From the IMG/VR virus record IMGVR_UViG_3300032293_000111, positions 1-34,560 of that record: DNA of 34,560 bases; one strand, written 5' to 3'. This document shows, one piece after another, positions 15,675 to 22,696 of the stretch. How positions within the stretch are numbered: the first letter of the stretch is position 1; every line of letters starts with the position of its first letter. This DNA is from a virus. A program made the position numbers and the translations under genes. A model generated the notes under the pieces. It was not told the DNA's origin. It saw nothing but the letters and a program-made list of their open reading frames with translations, and searched no databases.

Positions 15675-17263
15675 TACATCATCCCCTCTTCCATTTCACC
15701 CGATGCTTGCTCTACTACTTGCGTCGCACCGGCTGGCACCATACCTTGCTGTTCAGCCATTGCTGCGGCGATCTGAGCCTGCTGCGCCATTGCCTGCTGA
15801 CGTTCAATCGAACTCATCCGCAGTGTGGCAGGCACACCCAGCTTGTCACCGATGTAATCGACTGTCTCACCGTTGTTCAATGCCATCTGACCTTCAGGGC
15901 CAAACGCTTCGGCAAGCTGCTTGAACTGCATGATGTTGCTGATCTCTTCCATGCTCTGTGCCATTGCCAGCGGAGCCACTGGCGACACCTTGACCTGCAT
16001 ACCGTTGACCTTTAACGGCATCACGATCAAGCCCTTCTCATCCATCACCTCAAGGATTTTGGATACCAAAGGAATCATGGTTTCGTTAATCAAGCGTCCG
16101 AAGGCAGAGCCAAGGTTTTGCGACAACTCTTTCATGCGCTCAACGACTTCGGTGGCCGACCGTGCCGACATATTGTCCGGTGGCAACGATTCATCTAGCA
16201 GGGTACGCTTGATGTTCTGACGAAGATCATTGATGACGATCTGGCTGACATTGAAATCCCCAGCACGGGGCAATGCTTTGAGAGACTCGCCTTGCGGACC
16301 ACCGTTTCTCGCCACAGGTATAACCGCACCGGGGATAATCTTCACTGTCTGCGGATTCAACACGCCATCATCGGCTGCGGTGTACACGCCACTGATTGCC
16401 AGTGATGCGTTCTTTAGCAGCAACTCCAGTGTTTTGTTCAGCGTCTTGATGTCAGGCAACGCGGTAATCGCAGGACCACGGCCATAGATTTCACCAGCCA
16501 CCTTCATGTAGCGGCTAACGACCCACGGGCTGCGCTTTAGCAGGCGCTCATAAATCTTCTGCTTTGATTGTTCGTGGATCACGCAGTAGTGGTATTCGCC
16601 ACGGCGATAGTCGTAGATGGTAGCTTCAACAAAGTCAAAATCATCAGTCGGCTTGTCTTGAATCATCCGGGCAAGGTCGCCAGTAACTTTAGCGCCCTTC
16701 CATTGCTGGAATACTGCCTCGCCTTTGATACGCATCATGCGGTAAACATTGTCTACCTGACCGTTCGCACCTTCCTCGTAGCTCACCAAGAACTGTGGCA
16801 CGGGGGTAAAGTTGATCGGATTGTCATCATCGCCCGGCTGCACCATCATGACAGCGGTACCGATGGACAGGTCCAGCAAAAACTCGCCAATGACCATATC
16901 GAAGTTCGACTGCTTTAGGGCAGCAAACATCTTCTCTGTGTACTGGTCAAGTGCAACCTGCGCTTCATAGCGACGGTCCTCTGGAATATCAGGACCCGGC
17001 TCTAGTCGGCACCACTTGCGCTGTGGCGGGAAGACACCTGACTGCATCCGGTTCGCAAACCGTTGGATGGAGTTGATTGCGGTCGAGTCAAACACCCGTG
17101 CCATCTTTTTCTGGCCGGGGCTTTTGCCCTCGTATTCACCACCATAGAGGTTACGCTGAGGTAAGCAGAATTCGTAAGCGTCTTCGTACAAATCACGGAA
17201 CAATTCTTTCTTTGCCCGTGCGGTCTTGTGACGCTTGATGATCTCTTCAACTGAGTAAGCCAT
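15674..17263 (-). CDS. Portal protein (head-tail connector)
   Basis: The 529-aa sequence begins EEIIKRHKTARAKKELFRDLYEDAYEFCLP and has DSTAINSIQRFANRMQSGVFPP near residues 59-80, the hallmark of the T7-type Head-tail connector family. The dodecameric portal forms the DNA channel at one capsid vertex. The C terminus is Gln/Met/Ala/Glu-rich (residues about 485-529) and probably flexible. It is flanked by a DUF6321-like gene upstream and head-assembly genes downstream. Confidence 0.93.
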   Translation of the reverse strand: MAYSVEEIIKRHKTARAKKELFRDLYEDAYEFCLPQRNLYGGEYEGKSPGQKKMARVFDSTAINSIQRFANRMQSGVFPPQRKWCRLEPGPDIPEDRRYEAQVALDQYTEKMFAALKQSNFDMVIGEFLLDLSIGTAVMMVQPGDDDNPINFTPVPQFLVSYEEGANGQVDNVYRMMRIKGEAVFQQWKGAKVTGDLARMIQDKPTDDFDFVEATIYDYRRGEYHYCVIHEQSKQKIYERLLKRSPWVVSRYMKVAGEIYGRGPAITALPDIKTLNKTLELLLKNASLAISGVYTAADDGVLNPQTVKIIPGAVIPVARNGGPQGESLKALPRAGDFNVSQIVINDLRQNIKRTLLDESLPPDNMSARSATEVVERMKELSQNLGSAFGRLINETMIPLVSKILEVMDEKGLIVMPLKVNGMQVKVSPVAPLAMAQSMEEISNIMQFKQLAEAFGPEGQMALNNGETVDYIGDKLGVPATLRMSSIERQQAMAQQAQIAAAMAEQQGMVPAGATQVVEQASGEMEEGMM

Positions 17264-17583
17264 TATTTTTTACTCGCTTCGTATCGTTTCAATAAAGCCC
17301 TGCCTTTTGCTGCCAGTTTTGCTGCGGCAGAACGGTCGCTTGGCACTGGTTCGCCCCATGCTTTTGCTGACAACGCCAATCTAGTTGGCTCTCCGCTGGG
17401 CTTCTTCATTGGGCCAGACGGATTGGTAAAGAATCTCGTCAAGAACGACCCCTTACGCCGCATCTTCTCTGGCGTATCGGCTGCACCTTTGACACCCGGC
17501 TTTAGGTTTGCGCCTTCTTTACGCTTGAAGTGCGCTCGGCCTGCGGCTGTCAAACCACCTTCAGGGTCCTTCAGCTTACTCAT
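17263..17583 (-). CDS. DUF6321-like small phage protein
   Basis: The 106-aa basic protein has DPEGGLTAAGRAHFKRKEG, then NLKPGVKG, then MRRKGSFLTRFF, then LALSAKAWGEPVP and a C-terminal KGRALLKRYEASKK. This matches what I know as DUF6321, widespread beside phage portal genes. It is very rich in Lys, Arg, Ala and Gly and could bind nucleic acid, but no function is established. The ATG overlaps the upstream TGA. Confidence 0.75.
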   Translation of the reverse strand: MSKLKDPEGGLTAAGRAHFKRKEGANLKPGVKGAADTPEKMRRKGSFLTRFFTNPSGPMKKPSGEPTRLALSAKAWGEPVPSDRSAAAKLAAKGRALLKRYEASKK

Positions 17584-17936
17584 GTCGTCCCGTCAGTCCT
17601 TAATATCACCCAGCAATTAATATTTGTGCTTCCATTACCAGAAGTAATCGATGGCTTAATAAACCGTGGCTCTGTTAGCAAAGTTTCTATCGAGTCAGCC
17701 GTCAGGATCATTGATCCAACGTCATGCTTTTTAGTAACAGCAAAGTTTGTACCGCTGTTTGAGCCGAGGATATTGAGGTTTGCGCTACCAGAAAAGCTAC
17801 CGAAGCCATGAATTGTGATGTGGTGGAATTCATCGACCTGAAGCGCAGCACCATCGTCGTTTTGCAGAAGACCTTCCCACTTGTAAATCCTTGCGTGTCG
17901 GTCGCCAGACACGAACTGCAATGCTCTAGTCGCCAT
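17580..17936 (-). CDS. Hypothetical beta-rich protein in head-gene cluster
   Basis: This 118-aa protein starts ATRALQFVSGDRHARIYKWEG and is rich in Gly, Ser, Asn and Thr, with alternating hydrophobic residues that suggest beta structure (DEFHHITIHGFGSFSGSANL). I do not recognise the family. Its position between small basic proteins and the portal suggests a virion or assembly role. The ATG overlaps the 3' end of the preceding small gene by 11 bases. Confidence 0.62.
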   Translation of the reverse strand: MATRALQFVSGDRHARIYKWEGLLQNDDGAALQVDEFHHITIHGFGSFSGSANLNILGSNSGTNFAVTKKHDVGSMILTADSIETLLTEPRFIKPSITSGNGSTNINCWVILRTDGTT

Positions 17937-18102
17937 TTTCTTCTTCCTCGTCTACTTTCGCAGCCCGCATCATGTCTTCTTTGTTGGGCTTCTTCCTGCC
18001 GTTTTCTTTGGCAATAATCTGCGCCACTTTCTTTTGCAGGGCTGACGGCTTCTTCATCTCTTCTTCGTCGTCATCGCCCATTTCAATTTCAATCTTCAGC
18101 AT
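17926..18102 (-). CDS. Small basic/acidic protein, tandem paralogue of the next upstream gene
   Basis: ATG at 18102 to TAG at 17926 encodes 58 aa. The core SALQKKVAQIIAKENGRKKP followed by NKEDMMRAAK matches the gene immediately upstream (SPMQKKAAQMMAKKAGRPYP, then NLVDNMRAAK) at most positions, so the two are duplicated copies. This copy gained an acidic N terminus (GDDDEEE) and an acidic C-terminal tail. The start follows the previous TAA by one base, which supports a real, coupled gene. Function unknown. Confidence 0.72.
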   Translation of the reverse strand: MLKIEIEMGDDDEEEMKKPSALQKKVAQIIAKENGRKKPNKEDMMRAAKVDEEEENGD

Positions 18103-18103
18103 C

Positions 18104-18259
18104 TTATTTCCCTTTAGCGGCTCTCATGTTGTCCACGAGATTTGGGTAAGGACGGCCAGCTTTCTTTGCCATCATCTGTGCTGCCTTTTTCTGCATTGGC
18201 GAGAGTTTTTGCGGTTCGCCCAAGTCTTTCGGGCGTGGCTTATCCCAGACTTCTTTCAT
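18104..18259 (-). CDS. Small basic protein, tandem paralogue pair member
   Basis: ATG at 18259 (overlapping the upstream TGA as TGATG) to TAA at 18104 encodes 51 aa. The C-terminal 31 residues (Q-K-K-x-A-Q-x-x-A-K-x-x-G-R-x-x-P-N then M-R-A-A-K) are shared with the downstream 58-aa protein. The predicted product is small, very basic and helical. Both copies lie in the cluster between terminase and portal, where other podoviruses carry similarly small unassigned proteins. Confidence 0.72.
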   Translation of the reverse strand: MKEVWDKPRPKDLGEPQKLSPMQKKAAQMMAKKAGRPYPNLVDNMRAAKGK

Positions 18260-18417
18260 CACTTGCCTTTCTGCTTGTATCCGGCTTCGGACATTGCAAT
18301 GGCAACTGCCTGATCGCGTGACTTAACCTTTTGTCCGCTAGAAGATTTCAGCTTGCCAGCTTTGTACTCGCGCATCACCTTCGTGACTTTATTCTTCATC
18401 TTGTCGGACTTTTCCAT
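18259..18417 (-). CDS. DUF6496-like small phage protein
   Basis: ATG at 18417 to TGA at 18259 encodes 52 aa. The sequence KVMREYKAGKLKSSSGQKVK followed by SRDQAVAIAMSEAG is the characteristic core of a very common tiny phage protein that I know as DUF6496. Its start overlaps the upstream TAA by one base (TAATG). Its biochemical role is unknown; the Lys-rich surface would suit DNA or capsid binding. Confidence 0.85.
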   Translation of the reverse strand: MEKSDKMKNKVTKVMREYKAGKLKSSSGQKVKSRDQAVAIAMSEAGYKQKGK

Positions 18418-18683
18418 TACATTCCTCCGAGCGTTGTCTGCTGACCAGCAAGGGTAGAAGAAGCAGCTTCAGCATCTATCCGTTCTTGCGACAGCAATGA
18501 CCGGGTGCCACGGCGACGACGTAGTGCTAAGTTTTTTTCTTCAGGGCTTGCAATTCTGGCAGCAGGTCCAACAGGTTCGCCCATGCTTGATGGTGCTTGA
18601 CCTGTTGGCCGACGTTCTTTGCCACTTAGCGCCTGACCTGCTCTTACAAAAATGCTTCCAACACCTTTAGCTATACTGCTCAT
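18417..18683 (-). CDS. Small protein with RRRGxRxLLSxERxDAEA motif (paralogue of neighbour)
   Basis: This 88-aa protein ends in LRRRRGTRSLLSQERIDAEA, and the neighbouring 83-aa protein has ARRRGGQRALLSAERMDAEA in the same place. They share only this C-terminal module, so they are diverged paralogues or two users of one motif. AAGGAG precedes the ATG. I know similar RRRG-LLS tails from other podoviral small proteins between terminase and portal; the function is unknown. Confidence 0.72.
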   Translation of the reverse strand: MSSIAKGVGSIFVRAGQALSGKERRPTGQAPSSMGEPVGPAARIASPEEKNLALRRRRGTRSLLSQERIDAEAASSTLAGQQTTLGGM

Positions 18684-18693
18684 AATTAGCTCC

Positions 18694-18945
18694 TTATTCC
18701 ATTACGACCAATTGTGGTACACCCGCTTCTGCATCCATGCGCTCGGCAGACAGCAGTGCGCGTTGACCGCCACGCCGTCTAGCTCTGGCTTGCGCCTGCA
18801 TCCGCATTGCTTCTTCTGTTTTCATTTCGGCTAATTGGTCTTCTTGTTTTTTAATCCGTGCCGACTCGCGCTCATTAGCTTGGCGCTGCATTTCCATTTG
18901 TTGTTTGACTAGCCTGTCTGTTTTGCCGCCAAATAATCCGCTCAT
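18694..18945 (-). CDS. Small coiled-coil protein with ARRRG-LLS motif
   Basis: The 83-aa protein starts SGLFGGKTDRLVKQQMEMQR, continues as a Gln/Glu/Lys-rich likely coiled coil (residues about 12-50) and ends with ARRRGGQRALLSAERMDAEA. The C-terminal module is shared with the next gene. The ATG overlaps the TGA of the GNAT-like gene. A structural or assembly role is an inference from position only. Confidence 0.72.
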   Translation of the reverse strand: MSGLFGGKTDRLVKQQMEMQRQANERESARIKKQEDQLAEMKTEEAMRMQAQARARRRGGQRALLSAERMDAEAGVPQLVVME

Positions 18946-19433
18946 GTTTGCCTCACAATGCTCATCATGTAGAAATCAGCCTTATCTGTTCCATAGGCTT
19001 TTAAGATACCTTCTTGCTTAAAGCCAATAGCATTCGCCCATTTAACCGCTGCTTCGTGGTCGCACCTTACTGTAATCTGTTGCCGGTGTAAACTGTAGGA
19101 TATCGCGCATATATCCATAAATGCTCTGCCGCCACGGGTCATGAATATAGGATAGGCGCGTAGACGTTCATCTGGGATGAACCACATCTCGGCGACACCC
19201 GGCCAAAGTGGCACCATACCGAACACGCCGACGGGTTGACCGTGGATCATGACGGTTGTGGCTTCTCCCATGTTGGCTTGAGCGGTCACCAGTTGCTCAC
19301 GAGAAACGCTATCCCCAATACAGAGAATGTCCTTGTTGTTAGTATTTATGTAACTAACATGGTCAGGTGCGTAGGGCATAAAAATCGCCCCATTGGGGCG
19401 ACGGACTTGCTCGTTTAAGTCGAAGGCGATCAT
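18942..19433 (-). CDS. GNAT-like protein, T7 gp13/DUF2833-like
   Basis: The 163-aa protein has the later part of a GNAT acetyltransferase fold: GVAEMWFIPDERLRAYPIF, then a helix, then QQITVRCDHEAAVKWANAIG followed by FKQEGILKAYG and DFYMMSIV. This is the pattern of the DUF2833 family that includes T7 gp13. Family members in podoviruses are needed for assembly of the internal core, and an acetyltransferase activity is unproven. The gene overlaps the large terminase stop by four bases. Confidence 0.78.
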   Translation of the reverse strand: MIAFDLNEQVRRPNGAIFMPYAPDHVSYINTNNKDILCIGDSVSREQLVTAQANMGEATTVMIHGQPVGVFGMVPLWPGVAEMWFIPDERLRAYPIFMTRGGRAFMDICAISYSLHRQQITVRCDHEAAVKWANAIGFKQEGILKAYGTDKADFYMMSIVRQT

Positions 19434-20986
19434 GCGAAGACATCGAAATCGCTGTTAGCGATGGTTTGTGCGGTGAAAGTTCCTGTGGGCAGGTGGGAAT
19501 TCTTGGTCATTCTGCGGTGTTCGCCGCCACCTAGTAGTAAATACCCGAATGCGTCGCCAACGTGGGAGTGTTCGTTCTTGTTGGGTGCGTCCCGGAAGCG
19601 TTCTTGTCCTGCGCCGACTGAGATTCGCTTGAAATGGTAGCCACCGGCTAGTGATTTCCTAAGAAGTTTGCAGGATTTGTCCACACGCAGGCCGGGTTTA
19701 CCGCCGATTAGGCGTTGCATGGGTGCGGCTGCGGCTTCCCGACGTACTTTGAAGTCGTTACTGGGGGTAGGTTGTGCGCGTAAACCCAGTGTTCGCAGGT
19801 GATCGAAGGCGGTGACTTCGTAAATAGCGTCACGCTGCATACCTGCTGGGTCGCCCCACACTAATACTTGGGCTTTTGGGTATCTGGCGTTCAGTTCACC
19901 CAGTAATTGCTGGCCGAAACGCTCAAGACCCATGTCGAAGGTGACGATTTCGTGCAGGATATTCCATGTACCTGCGCCTGTTTTCTGCCCGATGACGGCG
20001 GCTGGGGTCAAACCGAAGTCGAGGCCAACATGGATGGGCAGGCTCATGTCGTAATCCAAGTCGGCTGACATCATGTTGTCGTCGTACTCAGGCCAGACGG
20101 GTCTGCCTTCTTGGACGTAAGTGTATTTACCTTCGGCGTAGCAGCGAATCCAGTCTAGGTTTTTTCCGAGGAGCATTTGCTGGTAGTAGCCTGCTGGTAG
20201 ATTGCTGATGTTTTCAGCTTTGCTATTCTTTTTCCACCATCTTCCTGCACTATAGATGCAATCGTTAGCTTCAGGATTTTCTGGAAGTTCTGCAACATCT
20301 GCTTCTTCGACTCCACCGGGTTGTCTGAAGAACTCCCATTTGAAGGCCCCACTCATTTTCTCCTTTTCTGCCAGTCTGAACCACCAATGGTCGTCATCCA
20401 TTGGGTTGGTATCCATGATGATGCCGTGCCAAGTTGCCCCACCATCACGTTTAGTCGGGTATCGTCCGACTCGGTGTGTCAGTCCATCGATGACTGCTTT
20501 TGGTAGTTCCCGTGCTTCGTTGACCCATGCACCGGTCAACTCCAACGACAGCAGCTTTCTGACATCCTTTGGCTGATCCAGTGCAAGGAAGATGACTTCG
20601 CAATCGATTCCAGCGGCACCTTCTCTCGCAGGCAGTCGGATGTGGTGGGTAATTGGTGGTGTCCATAGCAGTGGCCCGAAAGTATTTTCTGGGAACAGGT
20701 CGAGCCATGTCTTAATGGTTGTCGTCTTCAGCATGGGATAGCTGTTTCGGACAATCGCAAAGCGGCTGTATTTAATGCCGTCAATCGGAGAAGGCTTTTG
20801 CTGCACGGCCTTCATCATGATCTCAGCGCAGCAGGCGTATGACTTGCCAGAACCTACTGGTCCCATGACTCCACGAACGAATGCTTTGGATTGCAGGAAC
20901 TTCCACACCATTGGGCTGGTGGAAAAGTCTAAGTTCAGCCCGGTTACGGGCATCTCTTTGGTGCCTGCTTCTTTAGTTTTGCTCAC
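19430..20986 (-). CDS. terL: Terminase large subunit
   Basis: This 518-aa DNA-packaging motor has a Walker A at residues 42-49 (GPVGSGKS), a Walker-B-like strand with acidic residue near 151-158 (TGAWVNEA), and a coupling motif MDTNP at 191-195. The C-terminal RNase H-like nuclease has acidic residues D323 (HVGLDFGLTPAAV), D379 (VLVWGDPAG) and D478 (HVGDAFGYL). It acts with the small subunit and portal to cut and pump DNA. Length and motifs are complete. Confidence 0.95.
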   Translation of the reverse strand: MSKTKEAGTKEMPVTGLNLDFSTSPMVWKFLQSKAFVRGVMGPVGSGKSYACCAEIMMKAVQQKPSPIDGIKYSRFAIVRNSYPMLKTTTIKTWLDLFPENTFGPLLWTPPITHHIRLPAREGAAGIDCEVIFLALDQPKDVRKLLSLELTGAWVNEARELPKAVIDGLTHRVGRYPTKRDGGATWHGIIMDTNPMDDDHWWFRLAEKEKMSGAFKWEFFRQPGGVEEADVAELPENPEANDCIYSAGRWWKKNSKAENISNLPAGYYQQMLLGKNLDWIRCYAEGKYTYVQEGRPVWPEYDDNMMSADLDYDMSLPIHVGLDFGLTPAAVIGQKTGAGTWNILHEIVTFDMGLERFGQQLLGELNARYPKAQVLVWGDPAGMQRDAIYEVTAFDHLRTLGLRAQPTPSNDFKVRREAAAAPMQRLIGGKPGLRVDKSCKLLRKSLAGGYHFKRISVGAGQERFRDAPNKNEHSHVGDAFGYLLLGGGEHRRMTKNSHLPTGTFTAQTIANSDFDVFA

Positions 20987-21416
20987 GGACTTCCTCTGCG
21001 TCGATGACTTCAGGGGCTTTGACGTTGATACCGATCACGCTCGGTTTATCGGAATCCTCGACGGTATCTAGTAAGCCAGAGGCTTTGGCTAAGATGCGTA
21101 GTACACCCACCTTGTCGTACAGTTCGATGTCTAGTGTTCTGACGCACCCGCCTTCTTTGTCGTAGCGTTCGTTGACCTTGATGGACTTAATGGCTTGCTG
21201 GGCGTGTTCTGGGATGTCTTTGCTGGCTTTTACCTTAATGTTGCCGGTTTCATCCCACTCCATGATGTCGGTCAACTTGGTATTAGCGATGGTTAGCAGG
21301 GCATAGGCCACTGCTTCTCTGTTTTTAGCGATGGTGGTGGAGCCGCCTAATCGTTCTTGGATTCTGCGAACGCCGCCCCAGTTCTTAATCGATGGTATTT
21401 GTTTGCTTACGCTCAT
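20973..21416 (-). CDS. terS: Terminase small subunit
   Basis: This 147-aa protein overlaps the start of the large terminase gene by 14 bases. It has the conserved central pattern TDIMEWDETGNIKVKASKDI, then AIKSIKV, then IELYDKVGVLRILAKASGLL, which I associate with podoviral small terminases. The N-terminal NWGGVRRIQERLGGS would be the DNA-recognition part. It recognises the packaging site. No strong ribosome site precedes the ATG, but the leader is unusually structured. Confidence 0.85.
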   Translation of the reverse strand: MSVSKQIPSIKNWGGVRRIQERLGGSTTIAKNREAVAYALLTIANTKLTDIMEWDETGNIKVKASKDIPEHAQQAIKSIKVNERYDKEGGCVRTLDIELYDKVGVLRILAKASGLLDTVEDSDKPSVIGINVKAPEVIDAEEVREQN

Positions 21417-21432
21417 AGTCTTTTAGGGTGAT

Positions 21433-21491
21433 CCTCGTCTTTCCGAGGTGTCCGTGTGGTCTCACCGATTCTTAAGGGGCCGGTTCCACAC
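21433..21491 (-). other. Hairpin-rich leader of the terminase genes
   Basis: Two inverted repeats precede the small terminase start. One is CCTCG-TCTTTC-CGAGG at 21433-21448. The other is a nested repeat, GTGTGG 21454-21459 with CCACAC 21486-21491 enclosing ACCG 21464-21467 with CGGT 21481-21484. I found no convincing sigma70 promoter between them and the upstream terminator. They may act in packaging-site recognition, antitermination or translation control. Confidence 0.5.
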
Positions 21492-21518
21492 TGCCGCTGT
21501 TAGCAGGGAAAAACAAAC

Positions 21519-21568
21519 AAAAAAAACCTGCGCCACCTGCGGCTGGGCTAAACCCCGCTAGTCGCAGG
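21519..21568 (-). terminator. Intrinsic terminator upstream of the terminase genes
   Basis: On the minus strand CCTGCG (21563-21568) pairs with CGCAGG (21536-21541, or the second copy at 21527-21532), with an inner GGG/CCC helix, and a run of eight T residues follows at 21519-21526. The two alternative CGCAGG partners could give alternative folds. It ends the early leftward transcript 100 bases before the small terminase gene. Confidence 0.8.
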
Positions 21569-21649
21569 GCGTACTCCAAAATATCGGGTGGGGTACTCAC
21601 TGTAACCCTTGACGACCTACTAATGATCGACACAGCTTTCCCCCGTATT

Positions 21650-21796
21650 TCAGAAACAGCTTTTCATACAGGATGACTCATAACAGCAGATTGAGCAACT
21701 GACGCACTTCTCTAGCGTACAGTAGTGTCGCCAGAAGCACTTTTCTAAAGTATCTGGCGGTGGCAGGCTTAGTGATATTGCTAACAGGTAGGTCAT
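21650..21796 (-). CDS. Cysteine-rich 48-aa microprotein
   Basis: ATG at 21796 to TGA at 21650 encodes 48 aa beginning MTYLLAISLSLPPPD. The last 30 residues hold eight cysteines (patterns KCFWRHYC, EKCVSC, ICC, SSC, KSC). A near-perfect ribosome site, AAGGGGAG, lies five bases upstream. The N terminus is mildly hydrophobic. The many cysteines suggest metal binding or disulphides. The gene sits between the 95-aa gene and the terminator, so it would belong to the early leftward operon. No family is recognised; the case rests on the ribosome site, composition and fit to an otherwise empty interval. Confidence 0.5.
   Translation of the reverse strand: MTYLLAISLSLPPPDTLEKCFWRHYCTLEKCVSCSICCYESSCMKSCF
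21729..21759. other. Long imperfect hairpin
   Basis: CGCCAGA (21729-21735) pairs with TCTGGCG (21753-21759), and inside it ACTTT (21739-21743) pairs with AAAGT (21747-21751) around a 3-base loop. The total is 12 bp with a small asymmetric internal loop. No U-tract follows on either strand. It lies within the cysteine-rich microprotein frame. Confidence 0.55.
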
Positions 21797-21902
21797 GTGG
21801 CTCCCCTTGGGGTTATAGGATGGGTACTCGCTCCATTACTGAACTTCTGCCGCGTGGGGGCATATGCCGAACAGTAAAATCCGCTTTCCCCCTGTCAATA
21901 TA

Positions 21903-22190
21903 TCAGAATGGGATTTCTTCATCCAGCGTCTCTTTCCTATCGCCGGGGGCATATCTATTGCCCTTATCTATACTATGCTGGGTAGGTTCTGCTGGCACCA
22001 TCTTCCCAAGCCTTACCGAAAAGAACACATCGCCAGTTTTCGTCTTCTTTTCCCACGCAGACAAATAAAACAACTGACTGTTCAACTTTATCTTCCCAGA
22101 CCAGTCCGGGCTATTCTCACCCTTCTTCTTATTTAAAAACAGATTCCCTCTGTCATCCTGCAACTCATATGGCTTGTTACTGTAGTTCAT
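21903..22190 (-). CDS. Conserved small phage protein, DUF736-like/ssDNA-binding-like
   Basis: I chose the ATG at 22190 (MNYSNKPYELQDDRG), which has GGAGAG four bases upstream; a TTG four codons earlier is possible. The 95-aa product has NLFLNKKKGENSPDWSGKI, then QLFYLSAWEKKTKTGDVFF, then SVRLGKMV. This is a recurrent layout in small phage proteins that resemble DUF736 or OB-fold single-strand DNA-binding proteins. Its place next to the likely replication gene fits a role in DNA metabolism. The function is inferred. Confidence 0.68.
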   Translation of the reverse strand: MNYSNKPYELQDDRGNLFLNKKKGENSPDWSGKIKLNSQLFYLSAWEKKTKTGDVFFSVRLGKMVPAEPTQHSIDKGNRYAPGDRKETLDEEIPF

Positions 22191-22696
22191 ATGGCTCTCC
22201 AAAGAGATTACTAAAAGTTATTTGCAGTATTCTGCTCATCCACTATACTTCATTTCGGGGCTATGACCCAGCCCTCCCGTAGGTAGCTTGCGACCAAGGG
22301 AATAAACGTGGCGAATAGGACGGTACTCCTTATTCATACCCCCGGATGGGATCAGGTAGAGAATATCGGGACACATAGTTCTTGCAGAGACTGACACCTC
22401 TGTTAGCCTAGATAAACAAGAGCAAGCATCCAGCAATGGATTACACCCATAAAAAAAATATGGGTTAGGTGTTCTATCGTCCACCCCGTGAGGTACCTAG
22501 CCTCAACCTCACCACTGCCGGGCCAGCGCCCAGCCCAGAGGAACCGAGACTCCCCATTTTATATAATTAAAAGTTCTAAACCTCCCTCGGTTCCGGGCCT
22601 ATACCTTATAAACAAGGCAGTGGAACAAGGCCATCGCAGACCTGCAAGCGGCTAAAAAGCTGGGAAAAATTGAGCGGAGTACCCACGCCCACATAC
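22191..22696. other. Non-coding interval, about 500 bp, structured
   Basis: I find no convincing gene here. An 82-codon minus-strand frame (22236-22484, GTG start) has no recognisable features. The interval holds a poly-A-looped hairpin (ACCCATA 22445-22451 with TATGGGT 22459-22465), short hairpins near 22393 and 22428, and a three-tier inverted repeat at 22512-22623. It lies directly downstream of the winged-helix gene, the position where phages often carry an origin. Confidence 0.6.
22512..22623. repeat. Nested inverted repeats around an AT-rich core (candidate origin or structured RNA)
   Basis: Three arms are in register. CCACTGCC 22512-22519 pairs with GGCAGTGG 22616-22623; GCCC 22533-22536 pairs with GGGC 22595-22598; GGAACCGAG 22540-22548 pairs with CTCGGTTCC 22586-22594. 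All are perfect. The enclosed 37 bases are AT-rich (22557-22575). No U-tract follows on either strand, which argues against a simple terminator. Confidence 0.65.

Noticed and set aside
21893-21898. Perfect TTGACA on the minus strand as a promoter -35
   Set aside because: No acceptable -10 at 16-18 bases; it overlaps the end of the 95-aa gene and is probably chance.
21760-22136. Two plus-strand frames of 102 and 90 codons
   Set aside because: They are opposite the 95-aa conserved gene, lack ribosome sites and show no recognisable pattern.
22236-22484. 82-codon minus-strand frame in the non-coding interval
   Set aside because: GTG start without a clear ribosome site, no family features, and it runs through a poly-T hairpin; treated as non-coding, though a shorter 33-aa frame from an internal ATG cannot be excluded.
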